NCBI GenBank assembly: GCA_035298385.1
Contig: DATGYC010000075.1
Span: forward strand, 1 to 28,665
Direction: 5' to 3'
DNA length: 28,665 bases
Origin: DATGYC01 sp035298385
Lineage (GTDB): Bacteria; Bacillota; Sulfobacillia; Symbiobacteriales; Symbiobacteriaceae
Below the pieces are notes generated by a model. It made no database searches and was not told the origin of the DNA. It saw only the letters and a list, made by a program, of their open reading frames with translations. The translations under genes were made by a program, and so were the position numbers. Below, in pieces: positions 22,760 through 28,665 of this stretch (positions are counted from its first letter, which is position 1; each line of letters starts with the position of its first letter).

Positions 22760-23164
22760 TTATGATTCGAAGTCCGATCGAAGCGGAAAGGTGACATCCA
22801 CAAAGAAGCGATCGAGCGCCTCGCCACCACCACTGTCGAGCCGGACGGAGCGCCAGCGTACCGCCGCATCACCGGCGACGCGCCTTCGCTCCGCGGGACT
22901 GAGCCGCCGGAGCGCTACCCCTGCCGCCACCGCAGCCAACTGGGCGGGCCCACCCTGCATCTGAAAGAGCGGGCGCCCCCCCTCCCGTACCTCGCAGACG
23001 ACCGTCATCTGGTCGGCGGTACTGGCGTAGAAGGTCAGGCCCAACTCCTGTCCAGGGGCCGCCTTGCCATCCTGCTTCAACTGCTGGGCCAGCGCTTCCT
23101 GCACAGCCCGGATCACCTCACTGTGCAGAAGGGAGATGACCCGCTCCGCTCTTTCGTTCACCAT
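22760..23164 (-). CDS. Hypothetical protein
   Basis: A 134-residue soluble protein that I do not recognise. The ATG at 23164 follows GGGGGTG by 6 bases; an in-frame GTG at 23203 has no ribosome site and is less likely. The N-terminal half is an amphipathic helix region (NERAERVISLLHSEVIRAVQEALAQQLKQ). It is followed by strands (LGLTFYASTADQMTVVCEVREGG), a second Ala-rich helix with RRLSPAERRR, and a final strand pair ending DRFFVDVTFPLRSDFES. It has no signal peptide. It lies 97 bases downstream of the sensor kinase on the same strand and just before the DUF2589 operon, but is cut off from it by a strong terminator. Confidence 0.7.
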   Translation of the reverse strand: MVNERAERVISLLHSEVIRAVQEALAQQLKQDGKAAPGQELGLTFYASTADQMTVVCEVREGGRPLFQMQGGPAQLAAVAAGVALRRLSPAERRRVAGDAAVRWRSVRLDSGGGEALDRFFVDVTFPLRSDFES

Positions 23165-23261
23165 CACGGCCACCCCCTGGCGCCCCGCTCCCCGATCAGC
23201 CACCGCAGGAGTGGTCGATCGTCGGGTCCTACCAGTCTATGTTGGCCCGTGGCGCCCGGGA

Positions 23262-26200
23262 CTAGACTAGACTTGCTGGCGCGGCTAGCTCCAGCCATAC
23301 GGTCGTGCCGCCGCCGATCGTTGACTCGATCCGCATCTGACCACGCATCCGTTCGGCCAATGCGCGGACGATCGAGAGGCCCAGCCCCGTGCCGGTCGCA
23401 TTGGTCCGCTCACGCGCTTGGTCGACCATGTAGAAGCGAGAGCCTAGCTTCTCCAAGTGTTCCGGCCCAATGCCCTGCCCCGTATCCCGGACGAAGATCC
23501 GCACTCGCCCCGCCTCGGCTGGTTCCAACCCGAGCTGAATCGAGCCCCCTGAAGGCGTGAACTTGACGGCGTTGTCCAAGAGGTTCGTCAGGATCTGGAT
23601 GACCCGATCATAGTCGGCCCAAACCGCCACGGGCTCACCGGTGACCGTAAGTGTTATGCCGTGCGCATGACACCGGGGCGCCCACGCTTCCGCCAGTCCC
23701 TGGAGCAGATCGCCCATCTCCAGAACCTCGGGCTCCAGCTCTAGTAGGCCGGCATCCAACCGGGCCAGCAGGAGGAGATCGTTCGTCAGACGCCGGAGCC
23801 GGGCAATCTCATCCCGCATCGAACCAAGGTACTGCTGCTGCAAATCGGGCGGCAATTGCTGACTAGCGATACTCTCCACCAGGGCGCCCAGCGCCGCCAG
23901 GGGCGCCTTTAGGTCATGCGAGACGTTGGCCACTAGGGCGGTCTGCAATTGCTGGAACTGGTGCCGCAGTGTCGAGTCCTCCAGAATCGCAATCGCCCCT
24001 AGAAGCACGCCCTCCTCCGAACGGACGGGCGACACATAGGCGTAGACCGGGGCGCCATCGACCTTCATGGTGGCGGGGAATGGTTGCGCATCGGGGAGGA
24101 CTGCCCGCCGGAACACCTCAGCCAGCGGGTCCGGTAGTACTCCAACCCCATTTCGCCCGAGCCACGGTGTCGACAGCTTGAGGATCCGGCGTGCCGCCGG
24201 GTTGGTCTGAACCACCTGCGCGTCGCCATCCACCGCCACGAGTCCCTCCTGCATATGTTCGAGCAGGAGGTCGACACGCCGGCTGAGCGCCTCCTCCAGC
24301 CACCACCGTTCGACGGCCATCTGCGCGAGGTGGCTGACCTCGGTAAGCACCGACTCGTGCCGATTGGAGAGCCCACCCTCCACGGCGGTGTAGAAGCCAA
24401 AGAGCAACGTGCCGTTGCTGGGTGGAATCGGAACGGGCCAGACCCAACAGCTCCGCACGCCCATCTCCAACAATGGTGACCCAAAGAGGGGCAGGGCGGC
24501 TGTGATCGCGGGCGGGCTATCCATGAAGCAGGGGCCGCTCCAGCGGCGCATGATCTCGTGTGAACCGGGAGTCGCCAGGATACCATGAAACTGGGTCATA
24601 CGGTCCGGCGGGCAGGACGGCCCCGCAAGGATCAGCGGCCGATCGGGCTTCGCGTCGTAGAAGACCGAGAGTGTCCAGATCTGTGGCAACAGCGCCTCTG
24701 CCAGCAGACAGACGCGTTCCAGTACGCTCTCGAGCGAAGCACCCGATGCGACGAGGTCCATGACGTCTGCACGAACGGCAGCCACGTGCGCCTGCTGAGC
24801 GCGCTCCTCTTCGGCCAAGCGCCGTTCCATATAAAGACCGATCTGGGCGCCCAAGCTGTCCAGCAGCGTGAGAAAGCCCGCCTCCGGTGTGCGCAGGACC
24901 GGCACGAGGCAGTCGACACAGCCGACAACCCGCACACCAACCCGCACGGCAAAGGTGATCCGGCCCACCGGCATCATCTCATCGGGGCGATGTGGAAGCC
25001 TTGTGCCTTCTGCAATCCAGCGCGGATGCCCATCGGCGAGGGTCTGATGGACGATCCACTGATGCATGCCGAAGGCCTCAGGCCCAATCTCACTAGCCTG
25101 TTCGGCCCAGTCAGCTAGTACTTGTAGCTGGTTCGAACTGGCGGGCGCCCAGAGTCGCGCAGCGACACCATTCATCGGACGACTAATCAGGGGCAATAAC
25201 CGGGCAAACAGATCAGAGATTCCCTCGGCCTCGGCCAATAGTTGGTTGATGCCATGCTGAATCTGCAAGCGGACGCTCTCCTGCTCCTGCTTGACCGCAG
25301 TGCCGATCATCTCCGCGAGATTCTTCAAGAACGACTCCTCTTCACTGGCCAGGGGCATCTCGCTCTGCACGGCTAGGAGACCAAACCGAACGAGCTCACC
25401 GGGGATCTCAAACGAGAGCGAGGAGCTCTCAGGGTGCACCTTGGGCGAACCTGTGCGCAAGAGCCAGCGCCCGTTGTCGGGCTCCTCCCAGAAAGCAAAA
25501 CTCGCCTGTGGAAAGAGCGCCCCCAGGGACTCGATCATGGCATCAAGTTGGGCCTGGACGCCTGCCCCGGACTTGGCGATGAGCCAGTGTTGCTGCAAGG
25601 TCGATTGGAAGAGGCGGTGGCGCTCCTGCGTGCGCTCGTGTGTTACGTTGCGGCAGACTGCGTAGAAGAGCCCCCGCTCGACATCACTCGTCACCGACCA
25701 ATTGATCCAGAGATCCTCGCGGGTGGCGGACAGGTGGTGCCAAGTCCAGGAGACGGTCATCGATCTGGTCTGCAACTCAGGAAACTGGTCGGCGACGCGA
25801 AGACGCTCGCCTGGGTGCAAGGTATCCGAGATACGGTGGTCCCTAAAGTAGTCAGCTGGATACCCGATCAGGCGGCACCAGGCCTGGTTCAGTTCGAGTA
25901 GCTTCCCCTCCCACGAGACGATGCAGAACGGGACATCTGCCTCACTGAAGAAATGCGTGTGCTCCTCTTCCAGATAGAGCAGTCGATCTTCTAACTGATC
26001 GACCAGGGCGACCGCAGACTCATGCTGTGTCAACTCGCCTGCGGCTACCTGATCTGCTGCGGGGAGGGAGCGCGCCACCTCCCGGAGGCGCCTCATCGGC
26101 TTGAGCAGGTTCCGGGCGGCCGGAATGACAAGGGCAAGTCCGGCCAACAAGGAGCACAGCGCAAAGCCGATCGCCGACCAAAGCTGCGCTCTCGCCTCTG

Positions 26201-26897
26201 CCATAAACGGCTGCGCATCGGTGTACCCGATGAAAGCCCAGCCGGGCGCCATCAAGGACGGAAGACGCACAGAGACCACGTCTTCCACACCGCGCAGTTG
26301 GACCGTTGGGTCATGCATGGCGAGTTCATAACCCGTGCTATCCGCCAGAGCGAACCAGCGCCCCGTCTCTTCGGGCGCCGTCAGTTCGCGCGCAATCTGA
26401 TCCAGCATCATCACGCTAATCTGTTTCCCAGTAGCCCTGCGTTCCGTGATCACGAGGAGCGATTCGCCTGCGCTGGGCAACGACACCAGTTGAAAGGGCT
26501 CAGCGTTCGAGGCGATCTTCACCCGAAGATCCGACCAGAGCGTCTCTAGACGCTCCGTCAGCACGGGCTCACCCAGATCGGGAATCCAGGCCATGCCCAG
26601 CAAGATGCGGCGTCTCTGCATCTCTTCTGCCATCATCTTGGCCGTAGCCTGGGCAGGCTGTCCCTCGCTTCCCTTCGCCATGCGCACGACGAGGTCGCGA
26701 TGGAAGAGGATGACACTATCAACGAGAAGTTGATCAGCGGCCACCCAGTGCTGACTCCCCTCCCTCACCCTGCCGGGAATCGTCTTAGCCTGGTAGACCG
26801 TTACGGCCGTTGCCGTAAGGAAGAGCGGTAGCAGGGCGAGGACAAAAAGACGGATCCAGGCGCCAGTGAGACTCCGTCCCCACAGCCACGAACGCAA
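23262..26897 (-). CDS. Large membrane hybrid sensor: extracytoplasmic domain, PAS, GAF repeats, PAS, histidine kinase
   Basis: A 1,211-residue sensor histidine kinase. The start is TTG with a GGGGGTGAT-type ribosome site. TM1 (about 15-36), an extracytoplasmic sensor domain (about 37-238, Cache-like by size, not recognised by motif), TM2 (about 239-262) and a HAMP-like linker (about 262-310) come first. A PAS domain follows at about 312-425 (CIVSWEGKLLELNQAWCRLIGYP). About 450 residues then look like two or three GAF-type domains (430-870). A second PAS (about 870-985, GLVAVDGDAQVVQTNPAARRIL) leads to the HisKA domain with His994 (NVSHDLKAPL). The ATPase has an N-box (NLLDNAVKF, 1105-1113), G1 (DTGQGIG, 1138-1144) and G2 (GTGLGLS, 1169-1175). 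No receiver domain and no adjacent response regulator are present, so it is an orphan. It is divergent from the beta-lactamase-fold gene. Confidence 0.93.
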   Translation of the reverse strand: MRSWLWGRSLTGAWIRLFVLALLPLFLTATAVTVYQAKTIPGRVREGSQHWVAADQLLVDSVILFHRDLVVRMAKGSEGQPAQATAKMMAEEMQRRRILLGMAWIPDLGEPVLTERLETLWSDLRVKIASNAEPFQLVSLPSAGESLLVITERRATGKQISVMMLDQIARELTAPEETGRWFALADSTGYELAMHDPTVQLRGVEDVVSVRLPSLMAPGWAFIGYTDAQPFMAEARAQLWSAIGFALCSLLAGLALVIPAARNLLKPMRRLREVARSLPAADQVAAGELTQHESAVALVDQLEDRLLYLEEEHTHFFSEADVPFCIVSWEGKLLELNQAWCRLIGYPADYFRDHRISDTLHPGERLRVADQFPELQTRSMTVSWTWHHLSATREDLWINWSVTSDVERGLFYAVCRNVTHERTQERHRLFQSTLQQHWLIAKSGAGVQAQLDAMIESLGALFPQASFAFWEEPDNGRWLLRTGSPKVHPESSSLSFEIPGELVRFGLLAVQSEMPLASEEESFLKNLAEMIGTAVKQEQESVRLQIQHGINQLLAEAEGISDLFARLLPLISRPMNGVAARLWAPASSNQLQVLADWAEQASEIGPEAFGMHQWIVHQTLADGHPRWIAEGTRLPHRPDEMMPVGRITFAVRVGVRVVGCVDCLVPVLRTPEAGFLTLLDSLGAQIGLYMERRLAEEERAQQAHVAAVRADVMDLVASGASLESVLERVCLLAEALLPQIWTLSVFYDAKPDRPLILAGPSCPPDRMTQFHGILATPGSHEIMRRWSGPCFMDSPPAITAALPLFGSPLLEMGVRSCWVWPVPIPPSNGTLLFGFYTAVEGGLSNRHESVLTEVSHLAQMAVERWWLEEALSRRVDLLLEHMQEGLVAVDGDAQVVQTNPAARRILKLSTPWLGRNGVGVLPDPLAEVFRRAVLPDAQPFPATMKVDGAPVYAYVSPVRSEEGVLLGAIAILEDSTLRHQFQQLQTALVANVSHDLKAPLAALGALVESIASQQLPPDLQQQYLGSMRDEIARLRRLTNDLLLLARLDAGLLELEPEVLEMGDLLQGLAEAWAPRCHAHGITLTVTGEPVAVWADYDRVIQILTNLLDNAVKFTPSGGSIQLGLEPAEAGRVRIFVRDTGQGIGPEHLEKLGSRFYMVDQARERTNATGTGLGLSIVRALAERMRGQMRIESTIGGGTTVWLELAAPASLV

Positions 26898-26970
26898 GCG
26901 ATCACCCCCACCCTAAGTCTAGCACGAATATTTGATCCATTAAAGATCGGTGATTCGGACAGACCAGAGT

Positions 26971-26987
26971 GGTAAACAAGTTGTAAA
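26971..26987 (-). promoter_or_regulatory. Direct repeat resembling a PhoP-type box
   Basis: On the minus strand, TTTACA and TTTACC are separated by 5 bases (11-base period), about 75 bases upstream of the kinase start. This is the geometry of Bacillus PhoP boxes (TTAACA-like hexamers spaced about 5). The match is by pattern only. Confidence 0.35.
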
Positions 26988-27047
26988 CAGATACTTCGCG
27001 ACCGAAACTTTCTTGGGTTCGCGCGCATCCAATTCAGAGAGTCATCT

Positions 27048-27086
27048 GTGACACAGGTCTAGGCTTGTGTTAAACTTACATTTAAC
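27048..27086 (+). promoter_or_regulatory. Candidate promoter and overlapping palindromic operator of the beta-lactamase-fold gene
   Basis: GTGACA (27048-27053), a 17-base spacer and TAAACT (27071-27076) form a reasonable sigma-A promoter about 30 bases before the ATG. The -10 overlaps the inverted repeat GTTAAA-N6-TTTAAC (27069-27086), a plausible repressor or activator site. Confidence 0.5.
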
Positions 27087-27107
27087 GTGGAGGGAGGAGG
27101 GTGACTG

Positions 27108-28079
27108 ATGGTGAAGACTCGGTTCCGGACCGGCTTGCTCCTGGCACTTGGTGGCCTGATGGCCGGGTACAGTCTCTTACATCTGCCCGCCGCCACCGCC
27201 AGCAACCGTTCCGCCGAGCCTCCAGCCAGCGTGGCCCGCGTCGAGGCCCCTCCTCCAGCGAGTACGCCTACGGCTACGACAACGGTCCCCGCTACACGTG
27301 TAACCCTATCCGCCCTAGACGCCAGCCTCCAGTCCTACTTGGCGGAGCAGCCTGGCGCGTGGGGCTTTTATCTGATTGACCTGACGACCGGCCAGACCGC
27401 AGGCGGGGGCGCCCAGGAGATGCTTCCCGCGGCCTCAACGATCAAGTTGCCGCTCGCCCTCTACATCTTTGATGAGGTAGCACAGGGCCGGGCAACGTTG
27501 GACGAGCCGATCGATTACCTAGAGTCGGACTGGCAGGATGGGGCTGGCTACCTCGCCACTGAACTCTCGCCCGGTGATACGATGACCGTCGGGCAATTGG
27601 TTGAGATCATGATCCGCCACTCGGACAACGTTGCAAAGAACATGCTGATGCGCCGTTTCGATGAAGATGGGCTCTTCGCTTGGATTCAGGCTCAAGGTGG
27701 TCAGGTAGAGTTGCACGATGATGGTGATGGCGGACTGATCTATACGAACGCGGAGACCTTGGCACGGATGATGCGCCTTCTCTACACGGATCAGGCCTTC
27801 CGGAACCCCGCGATGCGCCAACAACTCCTCACCTATCTGCAGACCACCGTCTATGAGGACCGGGCGGCGGCTGGTGTACCTGATGGGGTAAAGGTCGCCC
27901 ACAAGATCGGCAACCTGCCCGACGTGGTGAACGATATCGCCTTGGTCTGGGCCCCACACGGCCCCTTTATCCTGGCGGTCCTGTCCGATGGCGTTACGGA
28001 TGAGGTCGGCAATGACGCGATCTCGACCCTGACCGCCAAGAGCTATCAGTTCCTCGAGCAGAGTCACCAAACCCCGTAA
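27108..28079 (+). CDS. Secreted class A beta-lactamase-fold serine hydrolase
   Basis: A 323-residue protein. An N-terminal signal or anchor (about 7-29) is followed by an Ala/Pro/Thr linker (about 33-64) and a penicillin-binding/beta-lactamase-fold domain (about 66-318). Catalytic motifs are SxxK (Ser110-Thr-Ile-Lys113), SDN (Ser172-Asp-Asn174) and KxG (Lys266-Ile-Gly268). The KTG of true beta-lactamases is KIG. Between SDN and KIG the omega-loop ExxLN with the deacylating Glu166 is not found; the region (about 196-215) is short and Gly/Asp-rich. It may thus be a peptidoglycan hydrolase/DD-peptidase or a penicillin-binding sensor rather than a resistance enzyme (inference). AGGAGGG lies 7 bases before the ATG. 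It is divergent from the sensor kinase. Confidence 0.88.
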   Translation: MVKTRFRTGLLLALGGLMAGYSLLHLPAATASNRSAEPPASVARVEAPPPASTPTATTTVPATRVTLSALDASLQSYLAEQPGAWGFYLIDLTTGQTAGGGAQEMLPAASTIKLPLALYIFDEVAQGRATLDEPIDYLESDWQDGAGYLATELSPGDTMTVGQLVEIMIRHSDNVAKNMLMRRFDEDGLFAWIQAQGGQVELHDDGDGGLIYTNAETLARMMRLLYTDQAFRNPAMRQQLLTYLQTTVYEDRAAAGVPDGVKVAHKIGNLPDVVNDIALVWAPHGPFILAVLSDGVTDEVGNDAISTLTAKSYQFLEQSHQTP

Positions 28080-28107
28080 GGTGCCCGTATCTACCTCCAC
28101 CGACAAA

Positions 28108-28124
28108 CGTCAAAGAAGGTAAAA
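28108..28124 (+). promoter_or_regulatory. CtsR-like heptad-repeat operator upstream of clpP
   Basis: CGTCAAA-GAA-GGTAAAA matches the CtsR consensus RGTCAAA-NAN-RGTCAAA at 12 of 14 defined positions with the correct 3-base spacer. It lies just before the clpP ribosome site. CtsR represses clp genes in Bacillota until protein stress. No ctsR gene is in the window. Confidence 0.6.
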
Positions 28125-28144
28125 CCCGAAGGAGGTTCAACGAA

Positions 28145-28665
28145 ATGGGACACATGGTACCCATGGTCATTGAGCAGACCAACCGTGGTGAGCGGGCTTA
28201 CGACATCTATTCACGGCTCCTGAAGGACCGGATCATCTTCCTAGGCTCCGCCATTGATGACACGGTGGCTAACCTGGTGATCGCCCAGCTCCTCTTCCTC
28301 GAGGCAGAGGACCCGGACAAGGAGATCCATATGTACATCAACTCCCCGGGCGGCTCGATCGACGCCGGCCTCGGCATCTATGACACCATGCAGCACATCA
28401 AGCCGAAGGTGAACACCCTCTGCGTCGGCATGGCTGCCTCCATGGGCGCCTTCCTGTTAGCGGGCGGCACCGGCAAGCGCATGGCGCTTCCGAACGCACG
28501 GGTCATGATCCACCAGCCCTGGGTCCAGGGCGGTATTCGTGGCCAGGTGACGGATATTGAGATCTCGGCCCGTGAGCTGCTCCATACCAAGCAGCGCCTG
28601 AACGAGTTGCTCGCCAAGCACACCGGTCAGACGATCGAGCGGATCACACAGGACACCGAGCGTGA
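28145..28665 (+). CDS. clpP: ATP-dependent Clp protease proteolytic subunit (3' end outside window)
   Basis: The first 173 residues of ClpP, the serine peptidase that forms the two-ring chamber for ClpX/ClpC-fed protein degradation in the cytoplasm. The frame is still open at the right edge. AAGGAGG lies 9 bases before ATG 28145. Family landmarks are RAYDIYSRLLKDRIIFLG, YINSPGGSIDAGLGIYDTM, catalytic Ser99 (GMAASMGAFLL), catalytic His123 (MIHQPW) and the probable catalytic Asp170 (RITQDTER), so all three catalytic residues are in the visible part. About 20-25 C-terminal residues are missing. It is preceded by a CtsR-like operator and a 65-base gap after the beta-lactamase-fold gene. Confidence 0.97.
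   Translation, partial: MGHMVPMVIEQTNRGERAYDIYSRLLKDRIIFLGSAIDDTVANLVIAQLLFLEAEDPDKEIHMYINSPGGSIDAGLGIYDTMQHIKPKVNTLCVGMAASMGAFLLAGGTGKRMALPNARVMIHQPWVQGGIRGQVTDIEISARELLHTKQRLNELLAKHTGQTIERITQDTER

Overview
The window looks like ordinary chromosome from a fairly GC-rich (about 60%) bacterium, probably a Bacillota lineage. This is inference. The support is strong AGGAGG-type ribosome sites, GTG/TTG starts, Bacillus-style secreted S8 proteases (bacillopeptidase F-like and Vpr-like), a QueG with a C-terminal repeat domain, TauE/SafE paired with DUF1634, and a CtsR-like operator in front of clpP. No tRNA, rRNA, CRISPR array, transposase or phage gene was seen, and no gene-free stretch exceeds about 230 bases.

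Layout. The left edge (2-577, +) is the 3' end of an M2/M3-like zinc peptidase. A convergent terminator separates it from a mosaic secreted S8 protease of about 1,800 residues (707-6103, -). Then come DedA and NUDIX genes (-), queG (+), an ErpA/IscA-type Fe-S carrier (-) divergent from nadA (+), and two tandem paralogous Vpr-like proteases with PA domains (10473-15833, -). Next are two coupled radical-SAM-family genes of the futalosine menaquinone type (15982-18323, -), divergent from a membrane-anchored Mrr-like protein with a zinc ribbon. A DCC-family protein and a TauE/SafE + DUF1634 pair follow (+). A three-gene DUF2589-type operon (20894-22604, -), a small unknown gene and a 1,211-residue hybrid sensor kinase (-) come next. 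The kinase is divergent from a secreted beta-lactamase-fold hydrolase (+). The window ends inside clpP.

Themes. (1) Extracellular proteolysis: three secreted S8 proteases on one strand, two of which share a conserved element upstream of the start. (2) Fe-S and radical chemistry: queG, the A-type carrier, nadA and the mqn-type pair lie within 11 kb. (3) Envelope functions: DedA, the TauE/SafE exporter, the sensor kinase and the beta-lactamase-fold protein.

Best leads. The MqnC/CofH-like protein encoded with mqnE has only two cysteines and carries Thr where the third radical-SAM cluster Cys should be, while its MqnE partner has an expanded CX5CX2C motif. The palindrome GGGCGCCC is strongly over-represented in genes and in terminator stems, like a HIP1-type genome motif. 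The DUF2589 operon is a self-contained transcription unit of unknown function with a clear sigma-A promoter.
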